Positions 1 through 8,642 of a stretch of DNA of 35,149 bases are shown here, one piece after another. The stretch spans positions 1 to 35,149 of the forward strand of contig QCJD01000013.1 in the NCBI GenBank assembly GCA_003216255.1, read 5' to 3'. Source of the DNA: Pelagibacteraceae bacterium AG-404-N13 (lineage in GTDB: Bacteria > Pseudomonadota > Alphaproteobacteria > Pelagibacterales > Pelagibacteraceae). The position numbers and the translations under genes were made by a program. The notes below the pieces were generated by a model that saw only the letters and a program-made list of their open reading frames with translations, ran no database searches and was not told where the DNA came from. The stretch's first letter is position 1, and each line of letters begins with the position of its first letter.

Positions 1-539
1 CTTAATCTTTTATTTAAATCATTTATACTTTCAAATGGTACTAACTCATCTTTTTTTCCACTAATTATGATTCCTGATGTTGGACAAGGAGTAAGAAATG
101 AAAAATCATAAACATTTGGCTGAGGTGATATTGCAACAAATCTATTTATTTCAGGTCTTCTCATTAAAAGCTGCATTGCTATTAAAGAGCCAAAAGAAAA
201 TCCAGAGATCCAACATTGCGAATTATCAAAATTTTCTTTTTCTAACCAATCAAGAGCAGCCGCAGCATCAGCCAATTCACCTTGACCATTATCAAACTCA
301 CCGTCACTTTTTCCAACTCCTCTGAAGTTAACTCTACAAACAGAAAAATTATTATTCATAAAAGTTTGAAATGTATCGACTACAACTTTATTATTCATTG
401 TACCTCCGTATTGAGGATGAGGATGTAATACCAAACAAATAGGTGAAGTATTTTTTTTACTTCTATAATATTTTGCCTCAAGTCTTCCTGCGGGCCCAGG
501 AATAAATACTTCTGCAATTTTATTATCTTTAGATGTCAT
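1..539 (-). CDS. Alpha/beta hydrolase (COG2945-like), 3' end outside window
   Basis: The reverse strand reads open from an ATG at 539 to the window edge, giving 179 residues with no stop, so the C-terminus is missing. The visible part has an alpha/beta-hydrolase pattern: an early HPHPQYGGTMNNKV segment (residues 39-52, likely oxyanion region), NFRGVGKSDG (71-80), the nucleophile elbow GFSFGS (113-118, Ser115) and GKKDELVP (161-168), where Asp164 is the likely acid of the triad. The His should lie beyond the edge. Small cytosolic hydrolases of this family have unknown natural substrates, and nothing here narrows that. It is divergent from iscR, separated by about 130 nt. Confidence 0.82.
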   Translation of the reverse strand, partial: MTSKDNKIAEVFIPGPAGRLEAKYYRSKKNTSPICLVLHPHPQYGGTMNNKVVVDTFQTFMNNNFSVCRVNFRGVGKSDGEFDNGQGELADAAAALDWLEKENFDNSQCWISGFSFGSLIAMQLLMRRPEINRFVAISPQPNVYDFSFLTPCPTSGIIISGKKDELVPFESINDLNKRL

Positions 540-616
540 TGATTATTAATCTCAAAAAAAAATTACATTTTTCTATCAAAATTGAGCGACAAAAAGCAAG
601 TCCTTAAAACATGTTT

Positions 617-641
617 AAACTTGACTAATTTAGTCGGGTAT
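617..641 (+). promoter_or_regulatory. IscR type 1 operator
   Basis: The 25 nt contain the dyad CTTGACT-AATTT-AGTCGGG flanked by AAA and TAT. Compared by eye with the remembered E. coli type 1 IscR consensus (ATASYYGACT-RWWWY-AGTCRRSTAT), 24 of 25 positions agree; only position 2 differs. It lies about 30 nt upstream of a gene encoding IscR itself and overlaps the -35 element. This fits autorepression of iscR-suf by [2Fe-2S]-IscR, with derepression when Fe-S clusters or iron are short. Confidence 0.85.
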
Positions 642-650
642 ATATATAAA
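621..650 (+). promoter_or_regulatory. Predicted sigma-70 promoter of the iscR-suf operon
   Basis: TTGACT at 621-626 is a near-perfect -35 hexamer. An AT-rich -10 follows: TATATA at 643-648 (16 nt spacer) or TATAAA at 645-650 (18 nt spacer). The -35 sits inside the IscR dyad, so binding would block RNA polymerase. The leader to the iscR ATG at 671 would be only about 15 nt. Confidence 0.7.
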
Positions 651-670
651 GCCCTGAAATTGCGGAAAAT

Positions 671-1090
671 ATGAAATTATCAAGTAAAAGTAGATATGCT
701 GTAATGGCACTCACTGATCTAGCAAAATTTAACACGAAAGATCCAGTGACGCTCAGAGATATATCGTTAAGACAAGGAATATCGTTAGTTTATTTAGAGC
801 AACTATTTTTAAAATTAAAAAAAAACAAAATCGTAAAAAGTATAAGGGGAAAAAAAGGTGGATACATTTTAAATAGAAAGGCATCAGAAGTAAAAATTTC
901 TGATATTTTAATTGCAGTAGACGAAAGAATAAAAACAATTGGATGTAGCAAACAATCAAAACAAGGTTGCAATGGAAGATCATCAAAATGTATAACGCAC
1001 GATTTTTGGGAAGAGCTGGAAGATCATATACATAATTTTTTTAAAAAAAAAAAATTAGAAGATTTAATCAATCAAACAAGATTCAATTAG
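671..1090 (+). CDS. iscR: IscR, Rrf2-family Fe-S cluster regulator
   Basis: This 139-residue protein has an N-terminal winged helix (MKLSSKSRYAVMALTDLA opening, recognition region around residues 28-63 with RGKKGGY) and the cluster-ligand region C92, C100, C107, H110. The C-X7-C-X6-C-X2-H pattern is slightly wider than the C-X5-C-X5-C-X2-H of E. coli IscR but has the same ligand order. It should bind a [2Fe-2S] cluster and repress its own operon through the dyad at 617-641. The gene is first in the suf operon; its stop codon is directly followed by the sufB ATG. NsrR and RirA are other three-Cys Rrf2 proteins, but the operator type and the His ligand favour IscR. Confidence 0.92.
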   Translation: MKLSSKSRYAVMALTDLAKFNTKDPVTLRDISLRQGISLVYLEQLFLKLKKNKIVKSIRGKKGGYILNRKASEVKISDILIAVDERIKTIGCSKQSKQGCNGRSSKCITHDFWEELEDHIHNFFKKKKLEDLINQTRFN

Positions 1091-2527
1091 ATGAGAGAAA
1101 AAGAAATAGAAAAATTAAAAGATTATAAATACGGTTTTTCAACTGATATAGAAAATATTAAAGCTCCTAAAGGATTAAATGAAGATGTTATTAAATTTAT
1201 ATCAAATATAAAAAAAGAACCTGAGTGGATGCTCAATTTTAGATTAAAAGCATTCGAAAGGTTCAAACAATTAAAAGAACCTAATTGGCAAAAACCTAAA
1301 TATCCAAAAATTGACTATCAAGATTTATATTATTATTCAGCACCAAAAAGTATGGATGATAAACCAAAAAGTTTAGATGAGTTAGATCCAAAACTTTTAG
1401 AAACTTATAAAAAACTTGGTATACCACTTCAAGAACAAAAAAGATTGAATGGAATTGCAGTTGATGCAGTATTTGACTCAGTCTCTGTCGCCACTACATT
1501 TAGAGAAGAATTAACCAAGCATGGAATTATTTTTTGTCCTATATCTGAAGCAATTCAAAATCATCCTGAATTGGTTAAAAAATATTTAGGATCTGTAATT
1601 CCAACAACCGATCATTTTTTTGCTACTCTTAATTCAGCTGTCTTTACCGATGGTTCATTTGCATACATTCCAGAGGGCGTTAGATGCCCGATGGAATTAT
1701 CAACCTATTTTAGAATAAATGCTTCTAATACTGGTCAGTTTGAAAGAACTCTAATTATCGCAGATAAAGGAAGTTATGTAAGTTATTTAGAAGGTTGCAC
1801 AGCGCCAATGAGAGACGAAAATCAATTACATGCTGCAAATGTTGAATTGATTGCACTTGATGACGCAGAAATAAAATATTCTACAGTACAAAATTGGTAT
1901 CCAGGAGATAAAGACGGGAAGGGTGGAATATATAATTTTGTAACAAAGCGTGGTTTGTGTAAAGGCAAAAATTCAAAAATCTCTTGGACACAAGTAGAAA
2001 CAGGTTCGGCTATTACCTGGAAATATCCAAGTTGTATTTTAAGAGGTGATAATTCAGTTGGAGAATTTTACTCAATTGCAATTACAAACAATCATCAAAA
2101 AGCAGATACTGGTACTAAAATGATACATCTAGGTAAAAATACTAAAAGTAAAATTATATCAAAAGGAATTAGTGCAGGATTTTCAGACATGACATACAGA
2201 GGTCTTGTAGACATTTCATCAAAAGCTAATAATTCTAATAATTATACTCAATGTGACTCATTATTAATGAGTAATAAATGTGGTGCACATACTGTACCAT
2301 ACATTAAAAATAAAAATTCAGAATCAAACATTGCTCATGAAGCCACTACTTCAAAAATAAGCGAAGAGCAATTGCATTATTGTCAACAAAGAGGTTTAAG
2401 CGCAGAAGAAGCTGTAGGGTTAATAGTAAACGGATTTTGCAAAGAGGTTTTGCAACAGCTACCAATGGAATTTGCAGTAGAAGCCCAAAAACTTGTTGGA
2501 ATCAGTCTAGAAGGAAGTGTGGGTTAA
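1091..2527 (+). CDS. sufB: Fe-S cluster assembly scaffold SufB
   Basis: The 478-residue protein belongs to the SufB/SufD beta-helix family and is close in length to E. coli SufB (about 495). Conserved stretches include [44 protein letters not shown] and [20 protein letters not shown] near the C-terminus. With SufC and SufD it forms the SufBC2D scaffold where new clusters are built in the cytosol. The ATG abuts the iscR stop codon, and the last base of its TAA is the first base of the sufC ATG, so the genes are translationally coupled. Confidence 0.96.
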   Translation: MREKEIEKLKDYKYGFSTDIENIKAPKGLNEDVIKFISNIKKEPEWMLNFRLKAFERFKQLKEPNWQKPKYPKIDYQDLYYYSAPKSMDDKPKSLDELDPKLLETYKKLGIPLQEQKRLNGIAVDAVFDSVSVATTFREELTKHGIIFCPISEAIQNHPELVKKYLGSVIPTTDHFFATLNSAVFTDGSFAYIPEGVRCPMELSTYFRINASNTGQFERTLIIADKGSYVSYLEGCTAPMRDENQLHAANVELIALDDAEIKYSTVQNWYPGDKDGKGGIYNFVTKRGLCKGKNSKISWTQVETGSAITWKYPSCILRGDNSVGEFYSIAITNNHQKADTGTKMIHLGKNTKSKIISKGISAGFSDMTYRGLVDISSKANNSNNYTQCDSLLMSNKCGAHTVPYIKNKNSESNIAHEATTSKISEEQLHYCQQRGLSAEEAVGLIVNGFCKEVLQQLPMEFAVEAQKLVGISLEGSVG

Positions 2528-3261
2528 TGTTAAAAATTAACAAATTAAACGCGAAGATAGACAGCAAAGAAATTTTAAAAGGATTTTCTCTTAACATTAA
2601 TCCTGGAGAAGTTCATGCTATAATGGGTCCAAACGGATCTGGTAAAAGCACTTTATCAAATATTTTATCAGGTAAAAAAGGATATGAGATCTCAGGAGAA
2701 GTTCTTTTTGAGGAGAAAGATTTATTTGAACTTGAAACAGAAGAAAGAGCCCATAAAGGTATTTTTTTAGCTTTCCAATATCCTCTAGAAATACCAGGTG
2801 TTAATACAAATATATTTTTAAAAACCTCATTAAATGCAGTGAGAAAAGCAAGAGGTGAAAAAGAACTTGATGCTATAGAATTTCTTAAATTAGTTAAAGA
2901 AAAATCAAAAGAACTTAAATTTGATGAAGAAAAGTTAAATAGACAATTAAACGTAGGTTTTTCTGGAGGGGAAAAAAAGAAAAACGAAATTTTACAAATG
3001 TCAATGTTATCTCCAAAGTTGTCTATTTTAGATGAAACAGACTCAGGCCTAGATATAGATGCTTTGAAAATTGTTGCTAATGGAGTTAATTCATTAAGAA
3101 ATAATAAAAATTCATTTTTAATTATTACACATTACCAAAGATTGCTTGAGTATATTAAACCTGATTTTGTTCATGTCTTAATGAATGGAAAAATTGTTAA
3201 ATCTGGAGGCCCAGATCTTGCTATAGAATTAGAAAAAAAGGGGTACGAAAATTTTAATTAG
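2527..3261 (+). CDS. sufC: Fe-S assembly ATPase SufC
   Basis: The protein is a 244-residue ABC-type ATPase without membrane segments. Walker A is GPNGSGKST at residues 34-42, the signature is GFSGGEKKKNE, and Walker B is LSILDETDSGLD. The sequence GFSGGEKK followed by ETDSGLD is characteristic of SufC rather than transport ATPases. The start at 2527 (TAATG overlap with sufB) is chosen because it gives the family N-terminus [11 protein letters not shown]; the reading frame is open further upstream inside sufB, but that extension has no similarity to the family. Confidence 0.96.
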   Translation: MLKINKLNAKIDSKEILKGFSLNINPGEVHAIMGPNGSGKSTLSNILSGKKGYEISGEVLFEEKDLFELETEERAHKGIFLAFQYPLEIPGVNTNIFLKTSLNAVRKARGEKELDAIEFLKLVKEKSKELKFDEEKLNRQLNVGFSGGEKKKNEILQMSMLSPKLSILDETDSGLDIDALKIVANGVNSLRNNKNSFLIITHYQRLLEYIKPDFVHVLMNGKIVKSGGPDLAIELEKKGYENFN

Positions 3262-4509
3262 ATGAAAGAACAACTACAAAAAGATTTTGATAATACTATT
3301 AAAAATTTAAGTTTATCTCAAAAAGATATTGAGATAAAAAAATTTTATTTAGATAGTTTTGTTAATAGAGGTTTTCCAAATAGAAAAGAAGAAGATTGGA
3401 AGTTTTCAGATCTTAGTCAAATAATAAAAAAAAATATTGGGGAACTGAGTTTTTATACTGATTATACATCTACAAACAAAATTGACACTTCAGTATATGT
3501 AGATGGACTAGAGCATAATAAAATAGTCTTTATAAATGGCAGGATTGAAAAAATTGATTTTGATTATGAAAAAAAAAATCAAATAGAAATTATTGATCAG
3601 TCTGAAACTATTGATCAATTTAATAATAATAATTCTTTATCTGATTTAAACAATGCATTTACTAACAAATCCTTTAAAGTATTGATTAAAAAGGGATACC
3701 AATTAAAAAAACCACTTATTATTTATCATACAACAAACTCTAATATTTGGTCTAAAAATATAAATTTAAGATTAAATTTTGAACTTGATAATGATAGTTC
3801 TTTAAGACTAATTGACTTATTTAACGATACTTCTGAAAAAAATTTTTTAAATATATTTTATAACTTCGATTTAAAAGAAAATGCAATTTTAAAAAATTAT
3901 AAAATAGACAGATTCGAGAGCAAAAATATTAAATACTCCTATAATAATATTGAACAAGCTAAAAATAGTAATTCTGAGACATTTATTTTATCTTCAGGAT
4001 CAAATTTCTTTAAAAATGAAATAAATACTAATTTAAAAGGAAAATATTCATCAGCTTTTGTGAATGGTATCTTCTCGCTTAATAAAGATAAACATCACGA
4101 AATTAGAACTACAATAAATCATTTAACTGAGAACACCAAAAGTTATCAGTTAATTAAAAGTGTTTTAGAAGATGGCTCTAAAGCGGCGTACCAAGGCAAA
4201 ATATTTGTTAATTCAGAAGCACAGAAAACTGATGGATATCAACTGAGCAAAGCCATTCTTCTTGATAAAACAACAGAGTTTAACGCAAAACCAGAGTTAG
4301 AAATTTATGCAGATGATGTAAAATGCTCTCACGGCTCAGCATCAGGAAGCTTAAATGAAAACTCGATATTTTATTTAATGACTAGAGGTCTCAATTATAA
4401 AGAAGCAAAAGAACTTTTGATAAATGGATTTTTATTAGACGTTATTGAAAAGATTACTGATCGAGAGATTAAAAATTTAATTAAGAATATGATTGGTGTT
4501 AAAGAATGA
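3262..4509 (+). CDS. sufD: Fe-S assembly protein SufD
   Basis: The protein has 415 residues, and its N-terminal half is divergent and very rich in Asn, Lys and Ile, as is usual in this lineage. The C-terminal beta-helix carries the recognisable SufD block DDVKCSHGSASGSLNENSIF followed by YLMTRGLNYKEAKELLI. The His of CSHG is the residue implicated in cluster formation at the SufB-SufD interface. It partners SufB and SufC. The ATG follows the sufC stop without a gap, and the 3' end overlaps sufS by 4 nt (ATGA). Confidence 0.94.
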   Translation: MKEQLQKDFDNTIKNLSLSQKDIEIKKFYLDSFVNRGFPNRKEEDWKFSDLSQIIKKNIGELSFYTDYTSTNKIDTSVYVDGLEHNKIVFINGRIEKIDFDYEKKNQIEIIDQSETIDQFNNNNSLSDLNNAFTNKSFKVLIKKGYQLKKPLIIYHTTNSNIWSKNINLRLNFELDNDSSLRLIDLFNDTSEKNFLNIFYNFDLKENAILKNYKIDRFESKNIKYSYNNIEQAKNSNSETFILSSGSNFFKNEINTNLKGKYSSAFVNGIFSLNKDKHHEIRTTINHLTENTKSYQLIKSVLEDGSKAAYQGKIFVNSEAQKTDGYQLSKAILLDKTTEFNAKPELEIYADDVKCSHGSASGSLNENSIFYLMTRGLNYKEAKELLINGFLLDVIEKITDREIKNLIKNMIGVKE

Positions 4510-5726
4510 ATATAGAAAATATAAAAAAAGAATTTCCAATTTTTGATGATAAAATTCAAAATAACGATTTAGTTTATTTAGATAGTGCTAATTCAGCTCA
4601 AAAACCAAAGATGGTTGTTGATCGAATATACGACTTTTATACAAAAGAATTTTCTAACGTTGGAAGAAGTGTTCATTACTTAGCTGTAGCTGCAACTAAT
4701 TTATATGAAAATACAAGATCATCAGTTCAAAAGTATATTAATGCCAAAGATAGAAATGAGATAGTTTTTACCAAAGGAGCAACAGAAGCAATAAATTTAG
4801 TAGCAAACACTTTTGGTCAAAAATATTTAAAAGAGGGAGATGAGGTTTTAATCACAGAACTTGAACATCATTCGAATTACGTACCGTGGCATTTTTTAAG
4901 AAAATCAAAAAAAATAAATATAGAATTTGCCGAAGTAAATGATGATGGTGAAGTTACTTTAGAGAGTATTGAAAAAAAAATAACTAATAAAACAAAAATT
5001 ATTGGAATAACACATTTATCAAATGTAACTGGTGCAATTTTACCAGTTAAAGAAATAGTTTCTCTTGCTCATTCAAAAGGAATACCCGTTATGGTTGATG
5101 GCTGTCAAGGCGCACCACATTTAAAATTAGATATGCAAGATTTAGATTGTGATTTTTATGCAATTTCTGGGCATAAAATGTATGGACCTACAGGCATAGG
5201 AATTCTTTATGCTAAAAAGCAATGGTTAGAAGAATTACCTCCTTACCAAGGTGGCGGAGGAATGATTGGCGAAGTAAAAAAAAAAGGAATTTCATATGGT
5301 AACTTACCAAATAAATATGAAGCTGGAACAATGGCAACAGCACAAGTAATTGCGTTTAATGAGTCTATTAAATTTTTAGAAAAAATTGGAATTGAAAATA
5401 TTGAGAAACATGAAAAAGACTTATTAAATTATGCAATTCAAGTTTTAAAAAAAAATAATTCAATTAATATTATCGGAAATCCTAAAAAAAAGGGTGGAGT
5501 AATATCTTTTACAGTTGAAGGAATTCATCCGCATGATTTAGCAACAATTTTAGATGAGGATGGCGTAGCAATAAGAGCCGGACATCATTGCTGCCAAATA
5601 CTTCATGATAAGTTAGGTTTGTCTGCAACCGCAAGAGCTTCTTTTGGCGTTTATAATAGTAAAGATGATATTGATCAGTTAAACGAATCTTTAAATAAAT
5701 GTAAGAAAATTTTTAATTTAAAATGA
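4506..5726 (+). CDS. sufS: Cysteine desulfurase SufS
   Basis: The 406 residues form a fold-type I PLP enzyme of the group II NifS/SufS class, supplying sulfur from L-cysteine as a persulfide. The PLP lysine is K224 in SGHKMYGPTGIG, the PLP-binding Asp/His region is MVDGCQGAPH (196-205), and the active-site cysteine is C362 in RAGHHCCQ. The second Cys in HHCC is a small departure from the more common HHCA. The sulfur acceptor is expected to be SufU, encoded next with a 4-nt overlap. Confidence 0.96.
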   Translation: MNIENIKKEFPIFDDKIQNNDLVYLDSANSAQKPKMVVDRIYDFYTKEFSNVGRSVHYLAVAATNLYENTRSSVQKYINAKDRNEIVFTKGATEAINLVANTFGQKYLKEGDEVLITELEHHSNYVPWHFLRKSKKINIEFAEVNDDGEVTLESIEKKITNKTKIIGITHLSNVTGAILPVKEIVSLAHSKGIPVMVDGCQGAPHLKLDMQDLDCDFYAISGHKMYGPTGIGILYAKKQWLEELPPYQGGGGMIGEVKKKGISYGNLPNKYEAGTMATAQVIAFNESIKFLEKIGIENIEKHEKDLLNYAIQVLKKNNSINIIGNPKKKGGVISFTVEGIHPHDLATILDEDGVAIRAGHHCCQILHDKLGLSATARASFGVYNSKDDIDQLNESLNKCKKIFNLK

Positions 5727-6190
5727 ACTTAAAAGAATTATATCAGGAAATTATTTTAGATCATGGTAAGAATCCAAGAAATTTAAGAAGAACTGAAAAC
5801 TTTAATAAGGATGCAAAAGGACACAACCCATTATGTGGAGATAAAGTTCATGTTTATTTAAAGCTTAACGAAAATAAAAAAGTAGAAGATATTTCTTTTG
5901 AAGGTCAAGGCTGTGCGATTTCAATGGCATCTGCTTCTATCATGACTGATTTAGTTAAAGGAAAAGAAGAATTTGAAGTAAAAGAAATTGTAAATGATTT
6001 TTTAGATATGATTAAAGAAAAAGATCAACTAAATAGTAATATTTTGAATGAAGATGATAAGACAAAATTAATGTGTCTATCAGGAGTAAAGCAATATCCA
6101 ATGAGAGTTAAATGTGCAACTTTATCTTGGCATACATTAACAACTGCTATAGAAAAATCACAAGAAGAAATTAATACTGAGAGTGTATAG
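5723..6190 (+). CDS. sufU: SufU-type sulfur-transfer protein
   Basis: This 155-residue protein resembles IscU but has the extra segment between the second and third ligand cysteines that marks SufU. Expected zinc ligands are C38 and D40 (NPLCGD), C64 (GQGCAIS) and C132 (RVKCATL). SufU accepts persulfide from SufS by zinc-ligand swapping; a scaffold role cannot be excluded from sequence. No SufE gene is present in the operon, so SufU is the likely SufS partner. The 5' end overlaps sufS by 4 nt. Confidence 0.9.
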   Translation: MNLKELYQEIILDHGKNPRNLRRTENFNKDAKGHNPLCGDKVHVYLKLNENKKVEDISFEGQGCAISMASASIMTDLVKGKEEFEVKEIVNDFLDMIKEKDQLNSNILNEDDKTKLMCLSGVKQYPMRVKCATLSWHTLTTAIEKSQEEINTESV

Positions 6191-6191
6191 A

Positions 6192-6488
6192 ATGGATTTA
6201 AAGGATAAAGTAATAGCCGAAATAAAAAAAATTTATGATCCTGAGATTCCAGTAAATATTTACGAACTAGGTCTAATTTACGATGTTTCGATCAATGAAA
6301 AAAATGTGAAAGTAAAAATGACTTTAACAACTCCTAATTGCCCTGTAGCAGAAAGTTTGCCTAAAGAGGTTAAAGAAAGTATAATGGAAATAGACGAAGT
6401 AGACAATGTTGATCTAGATTTAGTCTGGGAACCACCATGGGATAAATCTATGATGTCAGAGGCTGCAAAATTGGAATTAAATCTATGA
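6192..6488 (+). CDS. sufT: SufT-like MIP18/DUF59 Fe-S maturation protein
   Basis: This is a 98-residue single-domain MIP18 (DUF59) protein with the hallmark DPEIPVNIYELGLIYDV (residues 16-32), the reactive cysteine C50 in TTPNCPVAESLP, and WEPPWDKSMMSE near the end. Relatives act in Fe-S cluster maturation or delivery (SufT, PaaD, human MIP18). A GTG at 6183 in frame would add three residues and overlap sufU; the ATG at 6192 gives the usual N-terminus and is preferred. The position between sufU and sufA supports a role in the SUF pathway. Confidence 0.86.
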   Translation: MDLKDKVIAEIKKIYDPEIPVNIYELGLIYDVSINEKNVKVKMTLTTPNCPVAESLPKEVKESIMEIDEVDNVDLDLVWEPPWDKSMMSEAAKLELNL

Positions 6489-6820
6489 CAAAGCAAATAA
6501 TATCACTAAGTGAAAATGCTGCAGAAAGAATTAAGGAAATTATGTCTGAAGCAGGAGATAAATTTTTAGGTGTCAGAGTAGGTGTCAAATCAGGTGGATG
6601 TGCAGGCATGTCATATGTCATGGAATATGCTAAAGAAATTAACCCAAACGATGAAGTTATTGATGAAAAAGGAGTTAAAGTTTTTATAGACCCCGCTGCT
6701 GTAATTTATCTTTTAGGCACAGAAATGGATTATAAAAAAGATAATTTTTCAACTTCATTTACCTTTAATAATCCCAACGAAACGGAGCGTTGTGGATGTG
6801 GAGAATCCTTTAAAATATAG
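6485..6820 (+). CDS. sufA: A-type Fe-S carrier (SufA/IscA/HesB family)
   Basis: This 111-residue protein has the three invariant cysteines of A-type carriers: C39 in SGGCAGM and C103 and C105 in the C-terminal CGCGESF. It should receive clusters from the SufBCD scaffold and pass them to target proteins. The start overlaps the sufT stop by 4 nt. It could equally be named IscA or ErpA; the operon context favours SufA. Confidence 0.92.
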   Translation: MTKQIISLSENAAERIKEIMSEAGDKFLGVRVGVKSGGCAGMSYVMEYAKEINPNDEVIDEKGVKVFIDPAAVIYLLGTEMDYKKDNFSTSFTFNNPNETERCGCGESFKI

Positions 6821-6853
6821 TCTGTAATTGTATGCATATCTGGTTTGCATAGA

Positions 6854-7069
6854 ATGCATAACTATGGTAATTATAGATTCGTGAGAGACATTAAACATTT
6901 AAAATCAAATTCTGAAAAGTTAGCACAGACTAATAAGGAAAAAATTCTTTTTAGATCTCAAAGAAAAGCTGTCAACGCTGGAGCTAATGGAACTCTAGAA
7001 TACACTATTAAAGAAGGTGTCAATAAGCAAAAAATTGCAGACACTCAACTAATAAAAAATAAGAAATAA
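6854..7069 (+). CDS. Small basic protein of unknown function
   Basis: This is a 71-residue Lys- and Asn-rich protein, probably soluble, with no membrane segment, cysteines or recognisable domain. An in-frame TTG at 6845 is possible, but the ATG at 6854 is the simpler start. It follows sufA by 33 nt in the same direction and may be the last gene of the suf transcript. It converges on glnA with only 16 nt between stop codons. The three TGCATA copies at 6833-6860 lie across its start. Confidence 0.55.
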   Translation: MHNYGNYRFVRDIKHLKSNSEKLAQTNKEKILFRSQRKAVNAGANGTLEYTIKEGVNKQKIADTQLIKNKK

Positions 7070-7085
7070 GTTTCCTAAAATTTAA

Positions 7086-8492
7086 TTAACTACTGTAGTA
7101 CATATCAAACTCAATTGGATGAGGAGTATGCTCAAGATTATATATTTCTTCAAACTTTAATGCGATATAAGCATCAATTTGATCATCAGTAAATACATTT
7201 CCTTCTTTCAAAAAATTTCGATCAGTATCTAAACTTTCCATAGCCTCACGTAATGAGCCACAAACCGTAGGAATATTTTTAATTTCATTTTCAGATAAAG
7301 TGTATAAATCTTTATCAAAAGACTCCCCTGGGTCTATTTTATTTTTTATACCATCTAAACCAGCCATTAACATAGCAGAAAAAGTTAGATATGGATTTCC
7401 TGCAGCATCTGGAAATCTTATCTCACATCTTGCACCTTTTTTATTCAAAGTTATTGGAATTCTACATGATGCCGATCTGTTTCTTGCAGAATATGCTAAA
7501 AGAACTGGAGCTTCAAAACCAGGAATTAATCTTTTATAACTATTTGTAGTAGCATTTGAAAAAGCATTTATAGCTTTAGCGTGTTTTAAAATTCCTCCAA
7601 TGTAGTGAATAGCAGTATCTGATAAACCAGAATATCTATGTCCTGAAAATAAGGGAGTGCTACCCTGCCACAAAGATTGGTGAATATGCATACCAGATCC
7701 ATTATCGCCTTTTACAGGTTTAGGCATAAATGTTGCAGTTTTACCGAAAGAGTGAGAAACCATCTGAACAACATACTTATAAAGTTGAACATTATCCGCT
7801 TGATCAACTAGTGTACTAAATTTCATACCTAGTTCATGTTGACTAGGAGCAACTTCATGATGGTGTTTTTCAACAGTAATTCCTACGTCACGAAGACCTT
7901 TAAGATATTCTCCTCTCATATCTTGAGCGCTATCAACTGGTGGTACAGGAAAATATCCACCTTTAATTCCAGGCCTATGACCCATGTTGCCATTTTCATA
8001 TTTTTTTCCTGAGTTGTAAGGACCTTCGGAACTATCAATTACAAATCCAGTTTCATTCATATCATTTTTAATTCTTACATCATCAAAAACAAAAAACTCT
8101 GGCTCAGGTCCAAAAAATGCTTTATCTCCGATTCCGGTCTTTTTTAAATATTCTTCAGCTTTTTTCGCTATTCCTCTTGGATCTCTTTCGTAAGGAACTT
8201 TTTTAACAGCATCTAAAATGTCACAAAATAATATTAATGTGTTATGGGATGTAAAAGGATCAATTACTTTTCTGGAAAGATCTGGCTTTAATATCATGTC
8301 AGATTCATTAATTGCCTTCCAACCAGCTATCGATGATCCATCAAAAAATACTCCTTCATTTAACATTTCTTCATCGACTGCAGTTGAGTCCATAGTTAAA
8401 TGTTGTAATTTTCCCCTAGGGTCAGTAAATCTTAAATCGATATATTCTACATCTTTATCTTTCATTAATTTTAAAATGTCATTTGAGCTCAT
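7086..8492 (-). CDS. glnA: Glutamine synthetase type I
   Basis: The enzyme makes glutamine from glutamate, ammonia and ATP in the cytosol. The type I pattern is clear: DLRFTDPRGKLQH near the N-terminus, FFGPEPEFFVFD metal-binding region, NGSGMHIHQS, NRSASCRIP and the C-terminal TPHPIEFDMYYSS. I use the internal ATG at 8492, giving 468 residues; another ATG at 8504 would add MGKN. With the chosen start the tyrosine of DLYTLSE is residue 397, the same number as the adenylylated Tyr of enteric GlnA, and the N-terminus matches relatives. The upstream 150 nt is shared with the divergent ybaK-like gene; I see no clear leader RNA fold in it. Confidence 0.96.
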   Translation of the reverse strand: MSSNDILKLMKDKDVEYIDLRFTDPRGKLQHLTMDSTAVDEEMLNEGVFFDGSSIAGWKAINESDMILKPDLSRKVIDPFTSHNTLILFCDILDAVKKVPYERDPRGIAKKAEEYLKKTGIGDKAFFGPEPEFFVFDDVRIKNDMNETGFVIDSSEGPYNSGKKYENGNMGHRPGIKGGYFPVPPVDSAQDMRGEYLKGLRDVGITVEKHHHEVAPSQHELGMKFSTLVDQADNVQLYKYVVQMVSHSFGKTATFMPKPVKGDNGSGMHIHQSLWQGSTPLFSGHRYSGLSDTAIHYIGGILKHAKAINAFSNATTNSYKRLIPGFEAPVLLAYSARNRSASCRIPITLNKKGARCEIRFPDAAGNPYLTFSAMLMAGLDGIKNKIDPGESFDKDLYTLSENEIKNIPTVCGSLREAMESLDTDRNFLKEGNVFTDDQIDAYIALKFEEIYNLEHTPHPIEFDMYYSS

Positions 8493-8642
8493 ATTTTTTC
8501 CCATAATTTCTGTTAATGTAATATCAAAAAAATTTAAATTAATATTGTTAATTATTGATATATCACCTATGCATTTCTTACATATATAAATGAGAATTAA
8601 TGAATAATTATCAATTCACAATTTATTACAATTATTAGTTGA

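Noticed and set aside
2380-2526. Upstream extension of sufC into sufB
   Set aside because: The 49 extra residues are an out-of-frame reading of sufB with no SufC similarity; the ATG at 2527 gives the family N-terminus.
8493-8642. Riboswitch or regulatory RNA in the glnA leader
   Set aside because: No G/C-containing stem or known motif could be found by eye; needs a covariance-model search.
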